This document shows positions 1 to 8,867 of a stretch of 64,000 nt of DNA, piece by piece; positions within the stretch are counted from its first letter, which is position 1, and each line of letters opens with the position of its first letter. Source of the stretch: an uncultured Alphaproteobacteria bacterium (GTDB lineage Bacteria > Pseudomonadota > Alphaproteobacteria > RF32 > CAG-239); the NCBI GenBank assembly GCA_944392835.1, contig CALXYB010000004.1, positions 1-64,000 on the forward strand, read 5' to 3'. The position numbers were made by a program, and so were the translations under genes. Under the pieces are notes generated by a model. The model saw nothing but the letters and a program-made list of their open reading frames with translations. It ran no database searches and was not told the DNA's origin.

Positions 1-170
1 CGCGCTTATTGCTTCCTCGTATCCCTGACTGCTAAAAACAGATGACAAGATTATGATGGATCGTTGTCAAACAGGTTAATGATACAATGTTATAGAATTG
101 CGTTTTCGGTTGGCCTTGATGAAAAAATTTCTAAATAGTATATTTTTTTGCGTACTTTTGAGATTTTTTA
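1..170. repeat. dispersed repeat, copy A
   Basis: This stretch recurs in the same orientation at 15159-15328. Shared blocks include GCTTCCTYGTATCCC, ACAAGATTATGATGGAT, TATAGAATTG and TTTTTTTGCGTACTTTTGA. It is noncoding in both places. This copy starts at the window edge, so its left end is unknown. It lies upstream of the first methylase cassette, whereas the second copy lies downstream of the second cassette. It could be an element end or a small conserved RNA; neither is proven. Confidence 0.65.
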
Positions 171-188
171 ACTTATAAACAATATGAT

Positions 189-215
189 AACCTAATTTAC
201 AAAATAAATGAGGTT
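189..215. repeat. 27-bp AACC...GGTT palindrome
   Basis: The 27-bp sequence starts AACCTAATTTAC and ends AAATGAGGTT, forming an imperfect inverted repeat. Close relatives are at 9592-9618 (same orientation) and 3908-3934 (inverted). It ends 68 bp before the start codon of the DNA-binding protein at 284, almost the same distance as the related 28-bp palindrome before the gene at 18875. It may be an operator for autoregulation or a cassette boundary. Confidence 0.6.
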
Positions 216-283
216 GGTATTTGTCTTTTTAGTCTTTACTTAGTAGCGTTTTTTATTTTATCCTTAAGTCGGAGACAAATTAT

Positions 284-1444
284 ATGATTACAGATGATAT
301 AAGAACACAATTTCAGACTTGGTTAAAAGGAAAAGGCTGTCAGGAAAAAACAAGTAAAGGCAGACCAAGTACGATATATGAATATGTAAAACGTATCGAT
401 AGACTATGTGATAAATTATATAGTAGCCACACATCTGATGAATGGGAAAAGCTGGCTCAAAATATTGATTCGGTGCTTGTTTCTTATTATGAGAGTTGCA
501 ATCAAGAATATTATATCAATAAATACAACCTGAAAGATGCTTTACAGTATTTTAACGATATTGGCAAAATGTGTTCCAATAGTGATTATCCTCAGGCAAA
601 TTTACATTTTGTTTACAATAAGGATTATGATCTTATATCATCAATCAAAATTTGCCAAATTGAAGACTATTTAAGAATTTTTGATTTTGTTTTAGATAGT
701 GAGGACAAATATCATTCAGCCAAGATAGATGATTTTCTAACGTTGTATGTATTAAGTTATGGAGGTACGGAACAGGTTAAAAATTTCCTAGCGTTTAGTT
801 CTCAAAGTCAATGTACCTCATTTTCCGATGTATCAATTTGTATTCAGTATAATGATAAAGATAATGCAAAGACAAAAGCTGCTTTAATACAGTATTATGA
901 CTTTTTGCAGATTTCGTCAGATTCCTTTATTGTCGCAAAACTAAAAGATAAGCGTAATGATAATGAAATTAAATTATATATAGCCAAGGTAGAAGAAGCC
1001 TTAGATAATTTAATGAAATGTTTGCCAGTTTTAGAAGTAACTGGTAAAAATGCCCTGCAAATAAGGGCCGTATATCCCAATGGCTATTTATCCAAGACAG
1101 AAATTATAAATACTTTAGGAATAGACCACAAGACTTTAGATAAATTAAATAAAGTTGGATTATTAACTCCGAATAAAACTAAAGGTTTCTATGATGAAAA
1201 GGTTGTAAATGAATATTTAAAAAATCATTTTCATAAAACAAAGGAAGTTTATTCTGATGTCGATTATTCATCAGAAGGTGGAAAATGGTGGTGTAATCGT
1301 AAGGAAGCAGCCAAAATAAGGCAGTGTACAGAACGCTCAATTTATAATTATACTAAAAAAGGCTTGTTAACCTATACCGATTATGCACCTCAGGCACCTA
1401 AATATTATAAACCGGAGCTTGAGTATCTGGCTCATCATAGATAA
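284..1444 (+). CDS. recombinase-like core-binding / helix-turn-helix protein, cassette 1
   Basis: A 386-aa protein of unknown function. The N-terminus (about residues 8-100) has the pattern WL...ST...Y..RI.RLC, which resembles the SAM-like core-binding domain of tyrosine recombinases. No catalytic R...HxxR...Y set can be seen, so it is probably not an active integrase. Around residue 265 onward there is a helix-turn-helix-like stretch (SKTEIINTLGIDHKTLDKL), and the end carries WWCNRKEAAKIRQ...YAPQAPKYY. The same ends occur in the protein encoded at 17661-18875, and the N-terminus recurs alone at 13108-13365. A CGGAG ribosome site precedes the ATG. It is followed by two methylase genes, so a DNA-binding or regulatory role for the cassette is the best inference. 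Confidence 0.7.
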   Translation: MITDDIRTQFQTWLKGKGCQEKTSKGRPSTIYEYVKRIDRLCDKLYSSHTSDEWEKLAQNIDSVLVSYYESCNQEYYINKYNLKDALQYFNDIGKMCSNSDYPQANLHFVYNKDYDLISSIKICQIEDYLRIFDFVLDSEDKYHSAKIDDFLTLYVLSYGGTEQVKNFLAFSSQSQCTSFSDVSICIQYNDKDNAKTKAALIQYYDFLQISSDSFIVAKLKDKRNDNEIKLYIAKVEEALDNLMKCLPVLEVTGKNALQIRAVYPNGYLSKTEIINTLGIDHKTLDKLNKVGLLTPNKTKGFYDEKVVNEYLKNHFHKTKEVYSDVDYSSEGGKWWCNRKEAAKIRQCTERSIYNYTKKGLLTYTDYAPQAPKYYKPELEYLAHHR

Positions 1445-1642
1445 AATTCCTAGTTTACCTTTATAAATTCCTAAACAAAGCACAGACATTTTATTTCTTG
1501 TGTTTGTTTCAATATATTTTCTCGTTTCCTATTTTCCCATAACATTGATTTTACAAACACGCTTTATAGTCTTATTATCAAAATCGTAGTTCGGGCGCCC
1601 GTCCTACAAAATTGTTGAAATTTTGTAAAAGGAAATCGAACT

Positions 1643-2737
1643 ATGATTGATCAAGAAAATTTAGATAAAAATATTATTGATAACGAATTATTAGAAAATC
1701 CGGCTGATGCCAACCAAAATTTAGAAACCGAAGATGCTTCAACTCTGAAAGAAAATGAAGAGAAAGAAAAATCTTTAGAGGAAGAAATTACTCAGGCGTT
1801 GGAACTGCTTAAGCTTAAAAAGCTTTCGCAAGCTGAGTATCAAGAATTGTATAATAAAGCATTTAGTGAAGCAGAAAACTTGCTGAAAGCAGATTTAGAG
1901 TTGGCTAAAAAATTTCAGAATCTTCCCACCGCAGATGGTTTTAGAAGCGATAAATACAAACTGAAAGGAGATGAAACCGAAATAAAAACCAAAACTAAGA
2001 TTCTGGAAGTTGAATACGGTTTGAAATATCAACAGGCATGGGAAATTCAGCAGATTGATGATGAGTTAGTTAAGGAAACTATAGAGGAAGCCTGCAAAAA
2101 AGGCGAATTACCGACTAGAGGGTTGGCCTTGAAAATATTCCGCAAAAAACGCTCTGCCGAAAACAAAGCGAAAAAAATGGAGGAGAAGCGCAAGTCTTTT
2201 GCTGCAATTCACGGCTCCGGAGTAATCAAATTAGATGAGGGGAAGTATAACATCATTTATGCCAACCCAGTCTATGAAAGCGAGGAGAACGATAAGAATT
2301 TGACCGTATCCATTGATGATATGAAAAAAATTCAAATTCCAGCTGATGACAATGCCATTCTATTTCTTTGGTCGAATTCAACGGATTTAATCGCTTCCTT
2401 GGAAGTTATTACAGCGTGGGGATTTACTTACCGAGAGCATGCAATTTGGGATTTTGGCAAAGCAAAGACCGCTGAACTTTGTTTCGAAACCAGGCACAAA
2501 GTTTTATTAGTCGCAACCAAAGGAGACAATCTTCCCGAACCTAAGCTAAAAAAAGCATCGGTTTATCAGGAAAGAAGAGAAGCAACAGAGGTTAAGCCGG
2601 AATATTACTATGAAACCATTGAGCGGATGTTTCCAGGTTGTAACTTTTTGGATGTTTTTTCAGCTGAACCATGCAACTCTAAATGGAAAACACTTTTTAA
2701 CAAAGATGAAAAGGAGAAAGACAATGAAGAAAATTAA
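1643..2737 (+). CDS. MT-A70-like methyltransferase with altered DPPW motif
   Basis: A 364-aa protein. Residues 1-60 are acidic and low-complexity. Residues about 115-170 form a helical segment related to the middle of the fusion methylase at 15400-17514. Residues about 200-355 match the MT-A70 adenine methyltransferase fold (YNIIYAN..., ILFLWSNSTDL, WGFTYREHAIWDFGKA, RHKVLLVATKGD, ERMFPGCNFLDVFS). The catalytic D-P-P-W is replaced by N208-P209-V210-Y211, so methyl transfer is doubtful. MT-A70 families are known to include catalytically dead partners, such as METTL14 with EPPL. The gene overlaps the next methylase by 14 bp, indicating translational coupling. It may be a target-recognition partner. 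Confidence 0.75.
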   Translation: MIDQENLDKNIIDNELLENPADANQNLETEDASTLKENEEKEKSLEEEITQALELLKLKKLSQAEYQELYNKAFSEAENLLKADLELAKKFQNLPTADGFRSDKYKLKGDETEIKTKTKILEVEYGLKYQQAWEIQQIDDELVKETIEEACKKGELPTRGLALKIFRKKRSAENKAKKMEEKRKSFAAIHGSGVIKLDEGKYNIIYANPVYESEENDKNLTVSIDDMKKIQIPADDNAILFLWSNSTDLIASLEVITAWGFTYREHAIWDFGKAKTAELCFETRHKVLLVATKGDNLPEPKLKKASVYQERREATEVKPEYYYETIERMFPGCNFLDVFSAEPCNSKWKTLFNKDEKEKDNEEN

Positions 2738-3854
2738 TGCCGCAGTAATGTTTGCCAACGCTGGTATAGGTGAGTTTTATGCTCACCTTGCCAATGTCAA
2801 AAATATGGTAGCAGTGGAATATGATCCAGACCGTGCAGATTTGTATAAATGCATATATCCCCATTGCTACGTGTTTCCAGATGATATAAATAAGGTTATG
2901 GAGGCGTTTATTGCCAAAGCAAAAGAATGTAATTGTTCTCTCTTGATGGCATCTCCGCCATGCCAGGGACATTCCCGCGCAAATCAAAGTGAAAATAAGG
3001 ATGAAGATATCCGCAATCGTTTGATTTTGAAGGTTACGGAGGCTGTTGAAAAAGGAAATTTTGACAATGTTATGATCGAAAATGTTCCCGAATTCTTAGA
3101 TTATTCGTCGGACACAATCCTGCCAGAGCTTAAAGGAAAAAACATCCGTCAATATTTGGAAGAATTTTTTCGGACGCATGGATATATGGTTAATTTTTAT
3201 CAGCGTGTTGATGCGCGTAAATATAGTTCGACCCCACAGCAACGTGTTCGTGCGATTGTTTTAGCTTCCAGAATAGGCGAATGGGAATTACCACCAATAT
3301 TACCCAAAGAGCAATGGGGAAACTTGGAAAAAGCTATTGGTAATTTGCCTAGCCTTGAAGCAGGAGAACGTGGAATTGAAAAATATGAGAATGATCCAAT
3401 CTGGAGTAAAAAATTAAATGAGCTGAAATATCACACTGCCCCGTACTGGCCTGAACGTGATATCGAAATTATGAAACATACAGCAACCGGATGTTCAGCT
3501 TTTGATAATCCGTTAGAATACAGACCGACCAAAAAGGACGGAACGCCGAAGGAATATTACCGCTCAGCATATCGCAGACCGAAATGGAATGACGCCTTTC
3601 CGTGTATCCTTAAAGAATCTGATGGCATGGGAGGAATGATTACCTGTCACCCAGGAAGACTTCAAGAAGATGGTACATATAGCGATGCACGGGCTTATAC
3701 TGTTTTGGAGCTTCTGCGTGGCTATGATTTACCGCATGATTTTCCGTTTCCTGCGTGGACTCTTGATGAAGATAAGCTACAGAGAGCTGTTTTGGGTGAG
3801 GCATTTGCACCTCGTTTAGTTCAACGGATATTAGAGGTAATGCCTCGGCAGTAA
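2724..3854 (+). CDS. DNA (cytosine-5) methyltransferase, cassette 1
   Basis: A 376-aa C5-cytosine DNA methyltransferase. Motif I is present as FANAGIGEFY, motif IV as SPPCQGHS with the catalytic Cys80, motif VI as ENV (119-121) and motif VIII as QQRVRA. The C-terminal motifs are HPGR...TYSDARAYTVLELLRGY and LGEAFAPRLVQRI. The ATG at 2724 is chosen because AAGGAG lies 7 bp upstream; a longer in-frame reading from 2610 lies within the previous gene. It is paralogous to the C-terminal half of the protein at 15400-17514. No cognate restriction gene is contiguous, so it may be an orphan methylase. Target sequence unknown. Confidence 0.93.
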   Translation: MKKINAAVMFANAGIGEFYAHLANVKNMVAVEYDPDRADLYKCIYPHCYVFPDDINKVMEAFIAKAKECNCSLLMASPPCQGHSRANQSENKDEDIRNRLILKVTEAVEKGNFDNVMIENVPEFLDYSSDTILPELKGKNIRQYLEEFFRTHGYMVNFYQRVDARKYSSTPQQRVRAIVLASRIGEWELPPILPKEQWGNLEKAIGNLPSLEAGERGIEKYENDPIWSKKLNELKYHTAPYWPERDIEIMKHTATGCSAFDNPLEYRPTKKDGTPKEYYRSAYRRPKWNDAFPCILKESDGMGGMITCHPGRLQEDGTYSDARAYTVLELLRGYDLPHDFPFPAWTLDEDKLQRAVLGEAFAPRLVQRILEVMPRQ

Positions 3855-3876
3855 ATTATTATAGTAAAGTAAGGCA

Positions 3877-3907
3877 GACAGGGAGACTTCGGTTTCCCTG
3901 TTTTTTT
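3877..3907 (+). terminator. rho-independent terminator after cassette 1 methylase
   Basis: CAGGGA...TCCCTG forms a short GC-rich stem with an ACTTCGGT loop, followed by seven T residues. It lies 22 bp after the methylase stop codon. Confidence 0.9.
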
Positions 3908-3934
3908 AACCTCATTTATAATTTAAATTAGGTT
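3908..3934. repeat. 27-bp AACC...GGTT palindrome, inverted copy
   Basis: The sequence starts AACCTCATTTAT and ends AAATTAGGTT. It is closest to the reverse complement of the copy at 189-215. Together the two copies bracket the whole of cassette 1. Confidence 0.6.
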
Positions 3935-3944
3935 ACTGAAAATA

Positions 3945-4113
3945 CCGACGCCATTCTTAAGCCTCGCACGTAAAGGCCTCTCTCAATTTTGGTTAGTCAT
4001 TTTTAAGCCTAACCGGTACGGGTCGGAGGATAGGCAGGTCCCAGCCGGAGAGTATGGGAGCGGCGACTAGCAGGCCCAATCCACATACCGTAGCCCCTGA
4101 GCCTGGTCTTTTG
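3945..4113. other. GC-rich, possibly structured segment
   Basis: This segment is markedly richer in GC than the AT-rich neighbourhood and is probably not coding on the plus strand. It holds GGTTAG...CTAACC as a hairpin and TACGG/CCGTA and GTATG/CATAC pairings that could build a folded RNA. On the minus strand a frame without a clear start, ending at 3993, reads protein-like (GLLVAAPILSGWDLP), so a leader peptide or a decayed gene cannot be excluded. It sits immediately left of the long direct repeat. I do not recognise an Rfam-type family. Confidence 0.4.
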
Positions 4114-4373
4114 AGTAAAAATAAACTGTCATTGACGTCAAAAACTTTTCTTTTAGGCCGGTTTCAAATCTGATTGATGATAAAAAAGTATCCCAAAGAC
4201 CTAACGAGATTCAAACTCAATCAACGCATTGAAAAACAAAGACTTCTTTATAAACGAGTTCGTAAAAACTTCCCAAAACCAGAAATTTAAAAAATGAACA
4301 TTTGAACTCGCTGAAAGCCTTGGAAAATAAAGAAAAACGGCAGGTTTTTATACCTACCGTTTGCATTGGTGAT
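4114..4373. repeat. left copy of ~260-bp direct repeat (att-like)
   Basis: This segment aligns over its whole length with 19091-19352 at roughly three quarters identity by eye. Shared blocks include CGTCAAAAACTTT, GACCTAACGAGATTCAAACTCA, TTGAAAAACAAAG, AAACGAGTTCG and a terminator-like hairpin around ACGGCAG. The shared sequence ends at ATTGGTGAT, which in the right copy is the 3' end of tRNA-Glu. A shorter piece of its left end (about GTCATTGATGTCAAAAACTTTC) also occurs at about 14007-14040. It probably marks the junction between two tandem elements. Confidence 0.7.
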
Positions 4374-4403
4374 GCTTAACTCACAATTCACGAGCCAAAT
4401 TTA

Positions 4404-6647
4404 TTATTGTTTTATCAACTCATCATCCGTTGTATCTTGAATCCGCTCAAGCTCTTCTTCTGATATTCCTAATTTTTCTGCAAAACTCTTATTTCTTAAT
4501 TTCGCTCTAGTCGCAATTTCTGAATAAGGAATCATTTCTTGATATAAACTAGCTATAGGCGTTTCAATTTCTCCAATTGATAATATATCCCTATTAGGAT
4601 AAATACGATAATTTCCAAACGGAACTTTTTTCCATAATGATCTATCTAGATTGATTAAATCGACTTCTTCTCCTATAAGAAATCCAAAAAATTGCGTAAA
4701 TTGCTTAGGCTTCCTTGAATAATTTGCAATCAACGTTGCATACCTCGCAATTTGATCCGTATGTTGCGATAAATCAACAGTAGGAGATTTAAATTCTATC
4801 AATACACACTTGCTCTCTTCTGGAAATAAAAATATATCTGGTCGCTGTTGTAAATATGTCTCTTTATTTATACCTACCGATTTTAGGGCTGCATAAATAT
4901 CAACATTATCTGCTAGTAATTTTTCTTCGTTGATTACCAAATCTTCTAGAGGTATATCAGAATAACCATCAAAATGAACAAACTCCTCATTTAAAATCCA
5001 TAAATCATTAGGAACTCCTTTCATTTTTCTTCTAAATATTAAATCATGAAAAATAGCTTCTTTTTGTTCATGTACCATTTCTCCTCTAGCCTTTTTTTCT
5101 TTCCATTCACGTTGAATCTCCAACTCATCCCGGCGTGCTAGCTCTAATAATTTAACAACCATATCTCTCCGGATAATATAACGTGCGAGTTCATCTTTAT
5201 TTTGTTGAGGGATTTTGTTCATTAGCTTTTGAGAAACACTCTCAAACTTCTCTTTATAATCCTTACTACTGGGATTCAATTTTTGCATTTCCAAAGATTT
5301 TAGTTCTTCATAGGTTTGGCGGATTTCCATATTCTCTTTTGCAAACTTCCGAGCCTGCGCTTGAAAAAGTTTTTCAATAATTTCCTCTTCTGTATCATTA
5401 AATTCAATATCTGAAACTTCTGCAATTTCAATTGAAATGCCATATTTTTCAGCAATTTTTGCAATATCTTTTTCGCGATTTTCTTTTAAATTTTGTATGT
5501 CAGAATAATTTTTTTCCAAACTTTGATCTATCTTTTCTTTAATCTCATCCCAAAAAACATATTTATTTTCAGTATTAAATAACGAGCCAGTTTCTTCTTT
5601 GATCTCTTTTTCTGTTTGCTTTTTTGAAGGAAAATTAAAACCTTCAACCATTTGATTAACAGAATCAGAGTTATTTAAAAGCTCGCCACTTACACAAGAA
5701 ATATATCTGTAACCCTCAAATTCTGAATCTTTTTTTATCGCCGTAAAATTAAATGGTTCGACAACAATGTTTTTACTACAAAGATATACCCCATTTTGGT
5801 TAATATCCGAAGCAGCTAATTTAAAACGATGAAATGATAACTCATAGACAGGATCTACTGGAAGCCAATCTATTTTAATTTTTTTAGATGTAATATGTTT
5901 TATATCGGCTTGTTCCGTTCTTATCTTTATTTTATCCTCTTTATCAGGAGAAGGTATTGTATCCTTATTAAAAACAAAAACACTCTTTTCTTGATTATCT
6001 ACCTTAATTTCAATTTTAATAGATTGGCTATTTGATTTAGAGCCAAGCCACATACGAAGTAAAAAATGCTTTAAAACATCACGTTTTAAATTATCAATAC
6101 TTTCAACATATTTAGCAAAATAATCATTTTCTTTCTCATTGAGAAGACCAGACATTGTTACACATGTCTTAGTATCAGTTTCATTTGAAATATTTATGAT
6201 ATTATCTGAATATTCACCATTTTTCTTCCAAGTTGCCTTTAATTTTTTCCATTTAGCATCTTCATAATAAACACTTTCAATATCTATTTGACGAAAACGG
6301 CAGAATATCTGTATTTTTCCTGTTCCTCGATTATTCAGTCCTTTCGATTTTTCTCCCAAATCCTTAAAGCGCTCATGATTTTTTGATACAAAACCTAAGC
6401 CATTATCACAAATAGAAACTGACAATAAATTATATTTAATTCGAGTCTTATCTACCAAATCTGTTTCACTCGAAAAATTCATAGATAGTGTTATCTGAGG
6501 AATAAAATTAACTCCGGTATCTTGTCTTTGAACTATAGCATCTAATGAGTTGGTGAAAGCTTCTTTGATTGGAGAAAATGGATCTTTAGCTTTTCCTATA
6601 ATTGAACAGGAATTTTCAATAGTAATTTTTTGTTGCAAAATCTCCAT
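4404..6647 (-). CDS. GHKL ATPase fused to PD-(D/E)XK-like nuclease
   Basis: A 747-aa protein with two recognisable parts. Residues 1-200 hold the GHKL (Hsp90/MutL/histidine kinase) ATP-binding motifs: N box E29..N33S..D36A, G1 box D81NGLG85 and G2 box around N106RGTGK111. The middle is charged and probably helical. Near the C-terminus is a PD-(D/E)XK-like core, D604 followed by E618-F-K620, then a Q...RYA...N helix typical of this nuclease fold. ATP-gated DNA cleavage, as in a defence or repair enzyme, is the likely activity. It stands alone, convergent with cassette 1 across the direct repeat. The closest named analogues are MutL/MORC-like ATPases; I know of no established name for this architecture. 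Confidence 0.75.
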   Translation of the reverse strand: MEILQQKITIENSCSIIGKAKDPFSPIKEAFTNSLDAIVQRQDTGVNFIPQITLSMNFSSETDLVDKTRIKYNLLSVSICDNGLGFVSKNHERFKDLGEKSKGLNNRGTGKIQIFCRFRQIDIESVYYEDAKWKKLKATWKKNGEYSDNIINISNETDTKTCVTMSGLLNEKENDYFAKYVESIDNLKRDVLKHFLLRMWLGSKSNSQSIKIEIKVDNQEKSVFVFNKDTIPSPDKEDKIKIRTEQADIKHITSKKIKIDWLPVDPVYELSFHRFKLAASDINQNGVYLCSKNIVVEPFNFTAIKKDSEFEGYRYISCVSGELLNNSDSVNQMVEGFNFPSKKQTEKEIKEETGSLFNTENKYVFWDEIKEKIDQSLEKNYSDIQNLKENREKDIAKIAEKYGISIEIAEVSDIEFNDTEEEIIEKLFQAQARKFAKENMEIRQTYEELKSLEMQKLNPSSKDYKEKFESVSQKLMNKIPQQNKDELARYIIRRDMVVKLLELARRDELEIQREWKEKKARGEMVHEQKEAIFHDLIFRRKMKGVPNDLWILNEEFVHFDGYSDIPLEDLVINEEKLLADNVDIYAALKSVGINKETYLQQRPDIFLFPEESKCVLIEFKSPTVDLSQHTDQIARYATLIANYSRKPKQFTQFFGFLIGEEVDLINLDRSLWKKVPFGNYRIYPNRDILSIGEIETPIASLYQEMIPYSEIATRAKLRNKSFAEKLGISEEELERIQDTTDDELIKQ

Positions 6648-6741
6648 GATATACCTCGCATTCTAAATTTATGTAAACATTACTTAGTATTTTAGTACAA
6701 TGCAAGATTTTTATGTAATCAATAACACAATAGCCATATAT

Positions 6742-8352
6742 TTACATACAATGTACTGATTGTTCCCTCTCAATCTTATACATCTGCACTTTTTCGGCCA
6801 TAGTTTCATATTCTTTGATGTCGGATTTATCAAAATCAAACCAGGTATTGGCATTTTTGAGATTAACCAGCTTGTCAAAAGGCTTTTGCAATTTATAAAT
6901 AAGCTTCTGCCCGTCTAGATAACATTCCGCAAGCATAAGACTAAGTAATTTATTTTGCTGGGTAGGATTCGCTTCTTTCATAATATCGGAAACAGTTGCC
7001 GCAATATCTAAAACTTCATTAACTGTTATCTGTATGTCTTTACTTATATCTGCGTATTTTTCAGCCGTTTTCTGCAATTCTTCACGCTTGGCGACAATAT
7101 TAGCTTTTTCTTCCTGCCATTCCTCACGGGTTATATCACCGTCAAAAAATGAGTCCTTAATCCGTCTTTCTCGTGCTTCAAGATTATTTAATTCCGTAGT
7201 GATTTTGCGTTTCATGACCATATTTGCGTCGGATTCTTCAATCAATCGCTTTTGCACACATTTCTTCAATGGTTCCAAAATATTGCGGCTGAGTCTTATT
7301 TTGCTAAAAACTTCACCATCCAATTGTTGCAATAAAAGGTCTTCACTGACTAATTCCTGATTACAGATTCCTTTAGTATGTCCACAACGTAAATATGTAT
7401 AGGTTCTGCCGCTTTTCTTTTTATGTGTTTCAGAACTGATTGTACAACCACATTCGGCACATTTTACCAACCCACGAAATACAAACGGAATTCCAGCATA
7501 TTCTTGCGTTCTTGTATGTATTTTACCACCGGAAAGCAATTCCTGAACTTTATCATATAATGATTTTGCAATAAGAGGTTCGTAAGCATGCGGCATTTTT
7601 TCACCACGGATTACCATTTCACCATAATAAAACGGATTTTTCAGCATGGCATAAATTGTTTCACGTCCGAGAGGTTTATTTGTTTTAGAGTGAGAGGAAC
7701 ATAAATTCATTTCCGTAGCAAAATTATGCAGGCTTTTTATGGAATGTAACCCGGTTGCATACATCTCAAACATCTTTTTAACAAATGGCGCGCGGTCCGG
7801 ATCAACAATAATATCTTTATTAACATTAAGATACCCAACCGGAGCCTTAGTCTGATATTTACCAATCGACCAGTTGTAATTCATACCTCTGTTAACATTA
7901 TCACGCAGATTGGCCACATACATTTTACCGGATAGAATACCCATGTCCCAACGCATAATATCAGAAGACGAGCTGTTTTTAGTCAGGATTAACCCTTCTT
8001 TACAAAAATGCAGGTCTGTCTTATCATCTAATAATAAACTTTCGACTTCAACACATTCATTAAAACGTCTTTGAAAACGGTCAATGCAGTGAACAACAAT
8101 AGCTGTTTTTTGTTTCTGTTTTCTGACAAAATCTAACATTTCATTAAATTGTACTCGTTTGCCATTGGTAGAGCTTTCAATAGCCTTGTATTTCTTAACT
8201 ATAGGAAGTCCCTTTTTATTACAATAATCTTCCATAGCTTCTTTTTGAGCTTTTAAGGAAGCACCGGGTTCCTGTTCTTTAGTAGACACTCTTGCAAATA
8301 TCACGGCTTGTTTACAAGGTGCCACCGGTCCATATCTGTATTTCTTAGCCAT
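6742..8352 (-). CDS. large serine recombinase
   Basis: A 536-aa site-specific recombinase. The resolvase-type catalytic domain (about 10-150) has the nucleophile in FARVSTKEQ and the conserved HCIDRFQRR region. A recombinase domain follows (GYLNVN...DPDRAPFVKKMFEMYATG...NPFYYG, about 165-270). A zinc ribbon with CAECGC...CGHTKGICNQ (about 300-340) precedes a coiled coil (about 380-460). Length and order match large serine integrases, so this is the best candidate for the enzyme that moves the 15-kb element. It lies 2 bp after the acidic protein gene at 8355-8867, whose last codons contain its ribosome site. Confidence 0.92.
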   Translation of the reverse strand: MAKKYRYGPVAPCKQAVIFARVSTKEQEPGASLKAQKEAMEDYCNKKGLPIVKKYKAIESSTNGKRVQFNEMLDFVRKQKQKTAIVVHCIDRFQRRFNECVEVESLLLDDKTDLHFCKEGLILTKNSSSSDIMRWDMGILSGKMYVANLRDNVNRGMNYNWSIGKYQTKAPVGYLNVNKDIIVDPDRAPFVKKMFEMYATGLHSIKSLHNFATEMNLCSSHSKTNKPLGRETIYAMLKNPFYYGEMVIRGEKMPHAYEPLIAKSLYDKVQELLSGGKIHTRTQEYAGIPFVFRGLVKCAECGCTISSETHKKKSGRTYTYLRCGHTKGICNQELVSEDLLLQQLDGEVFSKIRLSRNILEPLKKCVQKRLIEESDANMVMKRKITTELNNLEARERRIKDSFFDGDITREEWQEEKANIVAKREELQKTAEKYADISKDIQITVNEVLDIAATVSDIMKEANPTQQNKLLSLMLAECYLDGQKLIYKLQKPFDKLVNLKNANTWFDFDKSDIKEYETMAEKVQMYKIEREQSVHCM

Positions 8353-8354
8353 TT

Positions 8355-8867
8355 TTAATAATCCTCCTCTTCATCAAAATAGTTATCATCTTCATCATCA
8401 AAATCTTCGTTTTCTGCGTAAAAATCGTCTGCATTCATGGTTTCGATAAAGTTTCCGGTTTGGTTGTCATGGATTTTTACGACCGTCCAGGAAGGATCCG
8501 ATATGTCAAAATCAATGTTAATATCATCGGAACCTTCAAAAACTGCCGCACCATGCGAATAAATATCCGGGTAATCTTCTTCAAAATGCTTTTCAATTTC
8601 TGATGTTAACCGACAAATACAAACCATGCCGGAATCAGCGCAAAATTCTTTATGGATAATATAACTTCCATAGATTTTATTATTCCAATCGCCAAAACCG
8701 GTATCACAAGCAAAAGCCGGAAAACCGCTTAAATCCGTCAAAGCCTTAGAAACAGCTTCATTAAATGCTTTCGGGCTGTCATCTAAAAATTTGCAACACT
8801 CGTCCCATTTGTCATCTGAAAGAATATAACAAGGGTCTGTCACGACATATTTTACAAGTGTATTCAT
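8355..8867 (-). CDS. acidic hypothetical protein coupled to serine recombinase
   Basis: A 170-aa protein of unknown function. The N-terminus reads VKYVVTDPCYIL, followed by a compact region with FACDTGFGDWNN and IYGSYIIHKEF. The last 15 residues are almost all acidic (DDEDDNYFDEEEDY). The TDPCY-type N-terminus is familiar from small proteins of phages and plasmids, but I cannot name a function. A ribosome site (GGAG) precedes the ATG, and the stop lies 2 bp before the recombinase start. Co-transcription with the recombinase makes a directionality factor or regulator possible but unproven. Confidence 0.75.
   Translation of the reverse strand: MNTLVKYVVTDPCYILSDDKWDECCKFLDDSPKAFNEAVSKALTDLSGFPAFACDTGFGDWNNKIYGSYIIHKEFCADSGMVCICRLTSEIEKHFEEDYPDIYSHGAAVFEGSDDINIDFDISDPSWTVVKIHDNQTGNFIETMNADDFYAENEDFDDEDDNYFDEEEDY

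Noticed and set aside
2610-2723. N-terminal extension of the cassette 1 C5 methylase
   Set aside because: It lies wholly within the upstream gene, lacks a ribosome site, and the ATG at 2724 has AAGGAG at ideal spacing just before motif I.
2724-6647. Cassette 1 methylase and GHKL-nuclease as one restriction-modification operon
   Set aside because: They are convergent, separated by a terminator, a palindrome, a GC-rich segment and a 260-bp direct repeat, and seem to belong to different elements. A functional link remains possible but is not supported by layout.
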